Shown here one piece after another: positions 47,231 through 55,564 of a DNA stretch of 64,000 bases; within the stretch, counting starts at the first letter, position 1; every line of letters begins with the position of its first letter. Below the pieces are notes generated by a model. That model searched no databases, was not told the DNA's origin, and saw only the letters and a program-made list of their open reading frames with translations. The position numbers and the translations under genes were made by a program. Source of the stretch: Saccharospirillum impatiens DSM 12546 (lineage in GTDB: Bacteria > Pseudomonadota > Gammaproteobacteria > Pseudomonadales > Natronospirillaceae); contig NZ_AUIH01000002.1 in the NCBI RefSeq assembly GCF_000423605.1, positions 62,001 to 126,000 on the forward strand, given 5' to 3'.

Positions 47231-48931
47231 ATGGCAGTGTCACTGGGTGGCTTAGCGAAACGACTGGTACGGGAAGATCTGATCAATGAAGATGAGGCGC
47301 TTACCGCAACACAGGAAGCTTTGAAAGAGAAGAAAACTGTTGTCGCCTATATGGTTGAACATGACCTTGTGGCCGCTTCAACCCTGGCTCAACTGGCAGC
47401 GGATGAATTTGGCACGCCTATTTTTGACCTTGATGCGTTTGATCTGGAACTGGCTCCCAAGGAGCTTGTATCGTCCAGTCTGCTCCAGTCCCATCATATC
47501 CTACCCCTTGTAAAGCGCGGTAACAGACTCTTTATTGGCTTATCAGATCCAACCAACTTGTTGGCCATCGACGAGATAAAATTTCACACGGGCCTCAGTG
47601 TGGAAGCGGTACTGGTAGAAGAAGACAAACTGACGGTCAGCTTGGAAAAGTTGCTCGACGACTCCTCTGACGCCTTTGGCGCGATGGATGACGAAGAGGG
47701 TCTGGACGACCTGGATATCGTTGATACCAAAAAGGCGGAAGATGAAAGCTCAGTCGTTGATGGCGCTGATGACGCGCCGGTTGTGCGCTTTATCAACCAA
47801 ATGCTGCTGTCAGCCATCAAAAAGGGCGCTTCTGACCTTCATTTTGAACCCTACGAGAAGTCCTACCGGGTAAGGTTCCGGATCGACGGCATTCTGCAGG
47901 TGGCTTCCAAACCGCCAATTGGACTCGGCCCCAAAATGTCCGCTCGCTTGAAAATCATGTCCAACCTGGATATTTCAGAACGCCGGGTGCCTCAGGATGG
48001 CCGCATTAAGCTGAAGATATCCAAGACCAAGTCCATTGATTTCAGGGTAAACACCCTTCCAACACTGTTCGGTGAGAAGATCGTACTGCGAATTCTTGAC
48101 TCAGCCGCAGCTAAAATGGGCATCGATGCTCTGGGTTATGAAGACGACCAGAAAGACCTGTACATGACGGCCCTTCAGAAACCCCAGGGCATGATCCTGG
48201 TTACCGGGCCTACCGGTTCAGGGAAAACAGTTTCACTCTATACAGGCCTTAACATCCTGAACCAGGAAGGCACCAACATCTCAACGGCGGAAGATCCGGT
48301 AGAAATCAACCTAGATGGCATTAATCAGGTCAACGTCAACAACCGGGTTGGATTGGATTTCGCAGTAGCCCTGAGGTCTTTTCTGCGTCAGGACCCGGAT
48401 ATCATCATGGTTGGTGAGATTCGCGACCTGGAGACTGCTTCGATTGGGATCAAGGCTGCCCAAACAGGGCACATGGTAATGTCAACCCTCCACACCAACA
48501 GTGCCGCCGAGACATTGACCCGGATGCTGAATATGGGTGTACCCTCTTTCAACCTGGCCACCACAATCAACTTGATCATCGCTCAGCGCCTGGCGCGGCG
48601 ATTGTGCAGCAACTGTAAACAGCCTGCCGACATACCACAAGATGTGTTACGAAAGGAAGGTTTTACCACCGAGTTGATGAACACGGCCACAATCTACAAA
48701 CCTGTCGGTTGCAGCAATTGCAATAAAGGGTATAAAGGTCGAGTCGGCATTTATGAAGTTGTGCGTATCACCCCTACCATCTCCAAGATAATTATGGAAG
48801 AAGGTAATTCAATTGAACTAAGCAAAGCCTTTGCTGATGAAGGCTTTAACAGTTTGCGTAAGTCAGGCTTGGTTAAAGTAGCCAAGGGCGTGACCAGCCT
48901 GGAAGAAGTAAACCGCATTACGACTGACTGA
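47231..48931 (+). CDS. pilB: Type IV pilus assembly ATPase PilB
   Basis: Hexameric ATPase that powers pilus extension. The 566-residue protein equals Pseudomonas PilB in length and shows the N-terminal GSPII_E domain, ASDLHFEPYEKSYRVRFRID, Walker A GPTGSGKT, the Asp box AEDPVEINLDGINQVNVN, Walker B IIMVGEIRDLETA, the His box TGHMVMSTLHTN, and a zinc tetracysteine (CSNCKQ, GCSNCNKGYKGR). The ATG at 47231 is chosen; a TTG 15 codons earlier is in frame but gives non-conserved residues. Confidence 0.98.
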   Translation: MAVSLGGLAKRLVREDLINEDEALTATQEALKEKKTVVAYMVEHDLVAASTLAQLAADEFGTPIFDLDAFDLELAPKELVSSSLLQSHHILPLVKRGNRLFIGLSDPTNLLAIDEIKFHTGLSVEAVLVEEDKLTVSLEKLLDDSSDAFGAMDDEEGLDDLDIVDTKKAEDESSVVDGADDAPVVRFINQMLLSAIKKGASDLHFEPYEKSYRVRFRIDGILQVASKPPIGLGPKMSARLKIMSNLDISERRVPQDGRIKLKISKTKSIDFRVNTLPTLFGEKIVLRILDSAAAKMGIDALGYEDDQKDLYMTALQKPQGMILVTGPTGSGKTVSLYTGLNILNQEGTNISTAEDPVEINLDGINQVNVNNRVGLDFAVALRSFLRQDPDIIMVGEIRDLETASIGIKAAQTGHMVMSTLHTNSAAETLTRMLNMGVPSFNLATTINLIIAQRLARRLCSNCKQPADIPQDVLRKEGFTTELMNTATIYKPVGCSNCNKGYKGRVGIYEVVRITPTISKIIMEEGNSIELSKAFADEGFNSLRKSGLVKVAKGVTSLEEVNRITTD

Positions 48932-48941
48932 GAGGCACCAG

Positions 48942-50162
48942 ATGGCCACCAAGGCACAGAAACTGTCCGTTTTCACCTATGAAGGCCTGGATCGCAGCGG
49001 CAAGATTCAGAAAGGTGAGATAAAAGGCTCGAACCCCGCCCTTATAAAGGCCGATCTTCGCCGAAAAGGCTTAGTGACGGTTAAAAAGTTGAATAAGAAA
49101 AGAGGGGAGATCCAACTCCTTAGCCCAGGCATTAAGTCCGACGATATAGCGATTTTTACGCGTCAAATGGCGACCATGATGAAAGCGGGGGTGCCCCTGA
49201 TGAAGTCTTTCGACATCGTGGCAGAGGGCTTGGAAAACAAAAAAATGAAAGACCTTGTGCTACAGATGAAAAATAACGTTGGTAATGGGGGCTCTTTCGG
49301 CTCCGCCTTGCGTGAACACCCAAAGTATTTCGATGACCTCTACTGCTCGCTGGTCGAATCAGGCGAACAAGCCGGTGCCCTGGAAACCATGTTGGAACGT
49401 GTCGCCATATATCGAGAGAAGGCGGAAAGCGTTAAGAAAAAAGTCAAGAGCGCCATGAAATACCCGGCAACCATCATAGCCATTGCAGCCATTGTGACAG
49501 TCATACTGCTTCTCAAGGTAGTCCCTGTTTTTGCGGACATGTTTACCAGTTTTGGTGCAGACCTCCCAGTTCCGACTCAGATCGTAATGAATATGTCTTC
49601 ATGGGTTCAAAATAATGGTGTCATTGCTTTCTTCGGGCTAATTGCTTTTGTTGTACTCTTTCAACAGAGCATGCAACGGGTGCAAAAGTTCCGCCACCTA
49701 GTCCAGCGAATTTCTGTGAAGCTGCCGGTATTTGGCCCAATTTTGTACCAATCGGCAATGGCTCGATACGCTCGTACGCTGTCAACCACCTTTGCTGCCG
49801 GTGTTCCGCTGGTCAATGCACTGGAATCAGCGGCCGGGGCATCGGGGAATATTGTGTACTCCTCCGCTATTATGAATGTGCGCAAAGACGTCGAAAGCGG
49901 GACTGAATTAGCTGTTTCGATGAAATCACAAAGTGTCTTTCCGTCCATGCTCGTGCAAATGGTATCCATTGGTGAACAATCGGGTGCGCTTGATGACATG
50001 CTGTCTAAAGCTGCCGTGATTTATGAAGAGGAAGTGGATAATCTTGTTGACGGCCTGACCTCAATGATGGAACCCCTTATTATGGCCTTCCTAGGGGTAG
50101 TGGTCGGTGGCTTGGTCGTGGCCATGTACCTCCCAATATTTCAAATGGGCTCCCTCGTCTAA
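48942..50162 (+). CDS. pilC: Type IV pilus inner membrane platform protein PilC
   Basis: PilC is the membrane platform on which PilB and PilT act. The 406-residue protein has two GspF-type repeats (IAIFTRQMATMMKAGVPLMK near 70, MARYARTLSTTFAAGVPLVN near 275) and three main membrane helices. Start is ATG, ten bases past the pilB stop. Its stop overlaps the pilD ATG by one base. Confidence 0.98.
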   Translation: MATKAQKLSVFTYEGLDRSGKIQKGEIKGSNPALIKADLRRKGLVTVKKLNKKRGEIQLLSPGIKSDDIAIFTRQMATMMKAGVPLMKSFDIVAEGLENKKMKDLVLQMKNNVGNGGSFGSALREHPKYFDDLYCSLVESGEQAGALETMLERVAIYREKAESVKKKVKSAMKYPATIIAIAAIVTVILLLKVVPVFADMFTSFGADLPVPTQIVMNMSSWVQNNGVIAFFGLIAFVVLFQQSMQRVQKFRHLVQRISVKLPVFGPILYQSAMARYARTLSTTFAAGVPLVNALESAAGASGNIVYSSAIMNVRKDVESGTELAVSMKSQSVFPSMLVQMVSIGEQSGALDDMLSKAAVIYEEEVDNLVDGLTSMMEPLIMAFLGVVVGGLVVAMYLPIFQMGSLV

Positions 50163-51025
50163 TGCCATTCATCGAGTTACTCCAAAGCAACACGGTCGCC
50201 CTGGTGGCGACCGTTTTAGTATTAGGGCTACTGGTCGGTAGTTTTCTGAATGTGGTGATCTACCGCCTCCCGGTCATGATGCAGAACGCCTGGGCACGGG
50301 AAGCCGCTGAGATGGCTGATGAAGCCGAACCCGAGCTCCCCCGGTTTGACCTGATTAAACCCGACTCCACTTGCCCTTCCTGCGGCCACCTGATTCGGGC
50401 CTGGGAGAACATCCCTGTTGTCAGTTACTTGGCTCTGGGCGGCAAGTGCTCACAGTGCAAAACCCGAATATCACCACGTTACCCGATAGTTGAGCTGATC
50501 ACTGGTTTACTGTCACTGGCGGTTGCCTGGCACTTTGGTGGCACGCTTCATACGGTCGCTCTGCTGGTGTTCTTCTGGGCGTTAATCGCCCTGACGATGA
50601 TCGATGTCGATCACCAACTGCTGCCAGATAGCATCACACTGCCTCTGTTGTGGCTGGGGTTGTTGCTCAATTTAGGGGGCACCTTTGTGCCGCTGGAACA
50701 GGCGGTTGTGGGCGCAGTCGCCGGCTACCTCTCACTCTGGAGTATTTACTGGGCGTTCAAGCTGCTGACCGGTAAAGAAGGCATGGGTTATGGTGATTTC
50801 AAGCTGTTTGCCGCCTTTGGGGCCTGGTTTGGCTGGGCGTCTTTGCCATTGATTATTCTGCTGTCATCGCTTGTGGGCGCGGTAGTCGGTATCGCGTTGA
50901 TTGCCATCATGGGCCGTGACCGGCAAATCCCCATCCCGTTCGGCCCTTATTTATGCGGGGCGGCACTGGTTTATGTATTCTGGGGCGGCGCCATCACCAA
51001 CTGGTATCTGGGCAGTTTTGCATGA
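50162..51025 (+). CDS. pilD: Prepilin peptidase/N-methyltransferase PilD
   Basis: PilD removes the leader of prepilins and methylates the new N-terminal residue; it also serves type II secretion pseudopilins. The 287-residue membrane protein has the zinc tetracysteine Cys71, Cys74, Cys96, Cys99 (CPSCGH, CSQC) and the two catalytic aspartates Asp148 (TMIDVDHQ) and Asp212 (GMGYGDFKL). It overlaps pilC by one base and coaE by four. Confidence 0.98.
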   Translation: MPFIELLQSNTVALVATVLVLGLLVGSFLNVVIYRLPVMMQNAWAREAAEMADEAEPELPRFDLIKPDSTCPSCGHLIRAWENIPVVSYLALGGKCSQCKTRISPRYPIVELITGLLSLAVAWHFGGTLHTVALLVFFWALIALTMIDVDHQLLPDSITLPLLWLGLLLNLGGTFVPLEQAVVGAVAGYLSLWSIYWAFKLLTGKEGMGYGDFKLFAAFGAWFGWASLPLIILLSSLVGAVVGIALIAIMGRDRQIPIPFGPYLCGAALVYVFWGGAITNWYLGSFA

Positions 51026-51615
51026 TAATCGGGCTAACCGGTGGCATTGGTTCGGGTAAGTCGGCAGCCAGCAGGGTGTTTGAATCTCTCGGCATTGGCT
51101 GTGTGGATGCCGATGTAGTCGCCCGCGATGTTGTTGCCAGGGGCACCCCTGCACTGGACGCCATTGCAGAACGCTTTGGGGATGCCATAGTCACCGCAGA
51201 AGGTCAGTTAAATCGGGCCCTGTTGCGGGAGCGAATATTTACCTCGCCCAATGACAAAGCCTGGCTGGAAGCTCTGCTACACCCACTGATCCGTGAGCAA
51301 ATGCTTACTCAACTGGCGCAACAACCACCACCCTACTCCATTCTTGTGGCGCCGTTGTTGTTCGAGAACGGCCTGGAAGCCTTGTGCGATGAAACGGTAC
51401 TGATAGACGTTCCAGAATCTGTGCAGCGCCAGCGAGTTATGCAACGGGACAAAACCGGTGAAGACCAGGTTCAGCGCATTATCGACAGCCAGATGAGCCG
51501 TGCCGACAAGCAAGCCAGAGCCACGTACTGCATTGAAAACACCGGCACTCGGGAAAAATTGGAAGCCGCCGTTCTTGCACTGCACCGCCACTTTGTGGCA
51601 CAAAGCCCCCAATAA
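51022..51615 (+). CDS. coaE: Dephospho-CoA kinase
   Basis: CoaE makes the last step of coenzyme A synthesis, phosphorylating the ribose 3' hydroxyl of dephospho-CoA. The 197-residue protein has the P-loop LTGGIGSGKSAASRVF, CVDADVVARDVV and VAPLLFENGL. The ATG overlaps the pilD stop (ATGA); the frame is open further upstream but inside pilD. The order pilD-coaE-yacG is conserved in gammaproteobacteria. Confidence 0.97.
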   Translation: MIIGLTGGIGSGKSAASRVFESLGIGCVDADVVARDVVARGTPALDAIAERFGDAIVTAEGQLNRALLRERIFTSPNDKAWLEALLHPLIREQMLTQLAQQPPPYSILVAPLLFENGLEALCDETVLIDVPESVQRQRVMQRDKTGEDQVQRIIDSQMSRADKQARATYCIENTGTREKLEAAVLALHRHFVAQSPQ

Positions 51616-51638
51616 CCCGAATCAAGAGGAATTCCGGC

Positions 51639-51863
51639 ATGTCAGCCAATGCGCCACCCAAGGTGCCCTGCCCTACGTGTAAGACACTCATAGCCTACTC
51701 AAAAGACAATGCCTGGCGGCCTTTTTGTTCAGAACGGTGCAAACTGATTGATTTGGGCGAATGGGCCAGCGAGGGGCATAAAATTGCGGGCAAGCCAGCC
51801 TATGAAGAGATGATGAGTGAGGATATTGAAAGAAATAGCCTTTTCAATGACGCAAAACATTGA
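51639..51863 (+). CDS. yacG: DNA gyrase inhibitor YacG
   Basis: Small zinc-finger protein reported to bind GyrB and inhibit DNA gyrase. The 74-residue protein has the four-cysteine zinc site CPTCK and FCSERC, followed by KLIDLGEWASEGHKIAGKP. AGAGGA precedes the ATG. The C-terminal tail (NSLFNDAKH) and the stop codon lie in the first units of a 17-bp tandem repeat, so the tail may have been altered by repeat growth. Confidence 0.95.
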   Translation: MSANAPPKVPCPTCKTLIAYSKDNAWRPFCSERCKLIDLGEWASEGHKIAGKPAYEEMMSEDIERNSLFNDAKH

Positions 51864-51942
51864 ATGACGTGGGACATTGAATGACGCAGGACATAAAAGG
51901 ACGTAGGACACTAAGCGACGGGAAACATAAATGGACGCGATA
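51841..51942 (+). repeat. 17-bp tandem repeat, six degenerate units
   Basis: Six consecutive 17-bp units with consensus CATTGAATGACGTAGGA run from the end of yacG to 51942. Units two and three (51858-51874, 51875-51891) differ at only two positions; the outer units are more degenerate. The first unit is coding for the end of yacG and the yacG stop TGA falls in the second. Confidence 0.85.
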
Positions 51943-52034
51943 CGGGCAGGCATAAATCACTGATCAAAAATCCGAACCTGCCCGAAGCACCTTCGTTAGC
52001 GACCTGTATACCATTGAGACCACGGCGCTCAGAC

Positions 52035-53492
52035 TCAATCATCGCCAGTTTTGGAAGGGATTAACCAGGCGGCTATTAACGCCGCGCCCAGGGCGCCGAC
52101 CGCCAGCATAACCAGACTGCCCGCGTAGGCCAGTTGGTAAGCACTGACAATGGCGTCGTAGCCACTGGCGCCAGGGTCGGGGAAAAGCCCGAATTGGCCT
52201 CTGCCGGCCCGGTTAGCCGTTTGAAACAGGAGGGCCGCACAAGCGCCCGCCCCGGCGATGGCAAACAGACCGGCCAGTCGGCTGGCGGTGTTATTGATGC
52301 CCGAGGCGGTGCCAGCACGGGCATCGGAGACTGAATTCATCACCGTCGTCGTTAGCGGCGAGACGACGATCGCCATGCCCAGCGCCATGATGCACAGAGG
52401 CAATTCCACACCCAGCCAGAAGTTATCAAACTGCAACGCCAGACCTGCGACGCCCGCGGCGACCACCAACGGCCCGGTCAGCAACATCGAACGCGCCCCT
52501 ATCCGGTCACCCAGCTTGCCTGCCTGGCTGGATAAAAGCCCTATAATCAGACCGAACGGCATCATCGCCAATCCCACCTCAGTGGGCGTCATTCCACGGT
52601 GTTCAATCAGGTCGATAGGCACCAGAAACATAGTGCCAGACAGGGTACCGTAGAGCAGCAGAGTCATCAGGTTGGCGCCGGTAAAGGCGCGGCTGTGAAA
52701 CAGCTCTGTCGGTGCCAGCGGTTGATCCACCCGCCCCTCAAACCAGAAAAACACCACCAAACCAGCGAGCCCCAAACAAACAAGCCCCAGAGACAGGGCG
52801 AGGCGACCTTCTGACTCAGTTAACCAGGTCAGCCCCAGCGTCAGCAATCCGCAGGCGATAAACGCGATCAGAGTACCCCCCCAGTCGAGTCGGCCGCGGA
52901 CTGAACGGTCACGGGTTTCCGGCATAAAGGCCACCGTCAGTACCAGGACCAGCGCCGCAAGCGGCAGGTTAATCCAGAAGGCCGCGCGCCAGTTGAACAA
53001 ATCCATCAGAAAACCACCCACAGCTGGGCCAAGGGCAGTTGTTAGAGCCGAGGCACCCGCCCACAGGCCGATAGCATGGCCACGCTCTGCGGACGGGTAA
53101 CAGGCTGAGATGATGGCTAGGCTCTGAGGAACCAGCAGGGCCGCGCCGATTCCCTTGAGTGCCCGGCCAGCAATCAATACATCAGGGTTGGGCGCCAGAG
53201 CACAGATCAGCGAGGCCAGGGCAAACAGTAGGGTACCGGCCAGGAAGACACGGCGGCGCCCGAGCCGGTCACCCGCGCCACCGCCGACCAACAATAGGGC
53301 CCCCAGAAGCAGGGTATAGGCATTCAACACCCAGAGCATTTGAGACAGGGAGGCATCCAGGTCGGTGCGGATGACCGGCAATGCGATGGTGACCACCGAA
53401 CCGTCGATAAAAGCCAGGGCCGAGGCCAGAATCGTCGCTGCTAGTACCCAGGGGCGACGTTGCGTTGAGCAGGTCGCGACCTCGGTCGTCAC
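52035..53492 (-). CDS. DHA2-family (EmrB/QacA-type) multidrug MFS transporter
   Basis: A 485-residue transporter with about 14 membrane helices, the DHA2 layout. Family blocks include ALAFIDGSVVTIALPVI, the motif A loop GDRLGRRRVF, RALKGIGAALLVPQSLAI and motif C GPAVGGFLMDLFNWRAAFWI. It probably exports hydrophobic drugs or cations in exchange for protons. The start is a GTG with a weak site; no ATG keeps the first helix. No EmrA-type adaptor or regulator is adjacent. Confidence 0.9.
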   Translation of the reverse strand: MTTEVATCSTQRRPWVLAATILASALAFIDGSVVTIALPVIRTDLDASLSQMLWVLNAYTLLLGALLLVGGGAGDRLGRRRVFLAGTLLFALASLICALAPNPDVLIAGRALKGIGAALLVPQSLAIISACYPSAERGHAIGLWAGASALTTALGPAVGGFLMDLFNWRAAFWINLPLAALVLVLTVAFMPETRDRSVRGRLDWGGTLIAFIACGLLTLGLTWLTESEGRLALSLGLVCLGLAGLVVFFWFEGRVDQPLAPTELFHSRAFTGANLMTLLLYGTLSGTMFLVPIDLIEHRGMTPTEVGLAMMPFGLIIGLLSSQAGKLGDRIGARSMLLTGPLVVAAGVAGLALQFDNFWLGVELPLCIMALGMAIVVSPLTTTVMNSVSDARAGTASGINNTASRLAGLFAIAGAGACAALLFQTANRAGRGQFGLFPDPGASGYDAIVSAYQLAYAGSLVMLAVGALGAALIAAWLIPSKTGDD

Positions 53493-53908
53493 GAGCTGCC
53501 GGTCTGGCGCCCTGACAAGTCATTCTGATCAACGAGGGTGCAGCCGTGCGACTGCGCTTCGCTATCAGGAAAATCAGCTGGGTACCCTGTTTGCGGGTTG
53601 CATACGCCATATTTATTCTCTAACTACCAGACTGCAGAACTAAAGCATGGTGCTGGCGATAGTGTCAACTCAGTACCAGCGCCTACCCACCATTGGGCTA
53701 AGGCCGACCTGTCGGAAACCGGTTTTTTGCAGACTTTGAAGATAAGCAGGTAAGAACCAAAGGGAAAAACGACTTGAATTGATTGCTGGCTTGGCGATTG
53801 GACATCACAAAAGGATGATGGAGACCGTATCTTTGATGCATCGACACCGTTATTAGGTGACGGATCGTATTCTGGCAAGTACATATTCTGTGTTGCTACG
53901 AGTCCCGT
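53493..53908. other. Gene-free stretch upstream of the MFS gene
   Basis: About 416 bp between the MFS transporter start and the mutT stop. Short open frames exist on both strands but none has a recognisable product or good ribosome site. It should contain the transporter promoter; I cannot point to a specific motif or repeat. Confidence 0.4.
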
Positions 53909-54319
53909 CTATCGCGTTTGACGGAATTTCGCGATCAGCTCTGCATTCGCTTCAGGGAAGGAGTACTCGTCGAGCTCATCGATAGCGACCCATTGAACCA
54001 GTTGGCCTTCACAGCCCCGTGCAATACCTTCAATGCTATGGCATATCCAGGTATCCAATTGAACGGTTCTATCACCGTAATCGAACGGCAACTGCATAAG
54101 CGGAGTCATAAGGGTGGGGTCAAGCTCGAGACCAACCTCTTCCTGAAACTCACGGACCAGGGCTTGCTGCGCTGTCTCACCCGCTTCAACCTTGCCACCG
54201 GGGAACTCCCAGAAACCACCCTGGTGCTGGTGATCCTGTCGTTTGGCAATCAGTACCTGATCATCTCGTACGACGATCCCTACGGCAACATGAAGTGTTT
54301 TCCGGTCAGAGTCAGACAC
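53909..54319 (-). CDS. mutT: 8-oxo-dGTP diphosphatase MutT
   Basis: Nudix hydrolase that removes 8-oxo-dGTP and so prevents A:T to C:G mutations. The 136-residue protein has the complete Nudix box GGKVEAGETAQQALVREFQE followed by EVGLEL, and GFWEFPGG before it. Length matches E. coli MutT (129). It lies 14 bases after argJ in a secA-argJ-mutT run. Confidence 0.93.
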   Translation of the reverse strand: MSDSDRKTLHVAVGIVVRDDQVLIAKRQDHQHQGGFWEFPGGKVEAGETAQQALVREFQEEVGLELDPTLMTPLMQLPFDYGDRTVQLDTWICHSIEGIARGCEGQLVQWVAIDELDEYSFPEANAELIAKFRQTR

Positions 54320-54333
54320 GAGGTTAGAACTCC

Positions 54334-55554
54334 TTAACTTCGGTAGTCTGCGTTGATGCTGACATAATCGTGTGACAGGTCGGTCGTCCAGATACAGTCA
54401 GCAATTTCGCCCCGATTCAGGTTCACGCGAATAGTGATTTCTTCCTGAGCCACGACGGCACTGCCTGCAGCTTCGGTATAGCCAGGTGCTCGCTCACCTT
54501 TACTGACTATCTGCACATCGTCGAGCCAGATGTCCACTTGATCGACATCGAGCTCAGTCACCCCACTTCGACCAACGGCAGCGAGAATACGCCCCCAATT
54601 AGCATCAGATGCTGTGAGTGCCGTTTTCACCAGTGGGCTGTGCCCGATGGTATAAGCGACGTCCAAGGCTTCTTTGGTGGTTTTCGCACCTTCAACAGCA
54701 ACTTCAACAAATTTGGTGGCGCCTTCGCCATCGCGCACGACCGCCTGAGCCAGCTCCAGCATCACTTCCGAGACCGTTTTGAGCAAGTGACGGTAAATAT
54801 CACTGTCCACAGAGGTAACCGCGGCCGCCTCAGTTTGGCCGGTAGCGATCAGAATGCAGGCATCATTGGTTGAGGTATCGCCATCGACTGTAATGCGATT
54901 GAAACTGCGCTCATTCGCAGTCGTTAGTAACTGCTGCAGAACATCGGGTTCGACCCGGGCATTGGTGGCAACAAAACCCAGCATGGTCGCCATGTTGGGT
55001 TTAATCATGCCCGATCCTTTGGAGATACCGGTAACGGTAATCGTCTCGTCCTGATACTCGAACTGACGCGAACAACCTTTAGCGCGAGTGTCGGTTGTCA
55101 GAATGCCCTTGGCAGCATCAGCCCAATGATTGGGGCTCATCGCGGCTACGACATTGGGCAGGGCCTGAGCGATAGCGGGCATTGGCAAATATTCACCGAT
55201 AACACCGGTTGAAAACGGAAGCACCTGCTCCGGCTCAATCCGCTTCAGGGCAGCGAGACGGGCACAGGTTTCATGAGCATCGTCCAACCCCTGTTGCCCG
55301 GTACCGGCGTTAGCATTGCCGGTGTTGATCACCAGGCAGCGAATATCGCCTTGCTTCAGATGTTCGCGCGCAACGGTAACCGGGGCTGCGCAAAAGGCGT
55401 TGGTGGTAAACACGCCCGCGACTGAACTGCCAGGGGCCAGTTGAAAAACGACCAGATCCTGACGATTAGGCTTTTTGATGCCGGCACAGCCGACACCAAT
55501 GGAGACACCGTCGATCGGAATCAACGGGTCTGTATTGGGCTTTCCAACCGCCAT
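54334..55554 (-). CDS. argJ: Glutamate N-acetyltransferase/amino-acid acetyltransferase ArgJ
   Basis: ArgJ recycles the acetyl group from N-acetylornithine to glutamate in arginine synthesis. The 406-residue precursor cleaves itself before the nucleophile Thr190 in KPNMATMLGFVATNA, giving alpha and beta chains. Other blocks are VINTGNANAGTGQQG and SDANWGRILAAVGRSG. It lies 10 bases after the secA stop. Confidence 0.97.
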   Translation of the reverse strand: MAVGKPNTDPLIPIDGVSIGVGCAGIKKPNRQDLVVFQLAPGSSVAGVFTTNAFCAAPVTVAREHLKQGDIRCLVINTGNANAGTGQQGLDDAHETCARLAALKRIEPEQVLPFSTGVIGEYLPMPAIAQALPNVVAAMSPNHWADAAKGILTTDTRAKGCSRQFEYQDETITVTGISKGSGMIKPNMATMLGFVATNARVEPDVLQQLLTTANERSFNRITVDGDTSTNDACILIATGQTEAAAVTSVDSDIYRHLLKTVSEVMLELAQAVVRDGEGATKFVEVAVEGAKTTKEALDVAYTIGHSPLVKTALTASDANWGRILAAVGRSGVTELDVDQVDIWLDDVQIVSKGERAPGYTEAAGSAVVAQEEITIRVNLNRGEIADCIWTTDLSHDYVSINADYRS

Positions 55555-55564
55555 CCCTGCACCC

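Noticed and set aside
53624-53884. 86-residue minus-strand frame upstream of the MFS gene
   Set aside because: No recognisable domain, low-complexity composition and no clear ribosome site; treated as non-coding.
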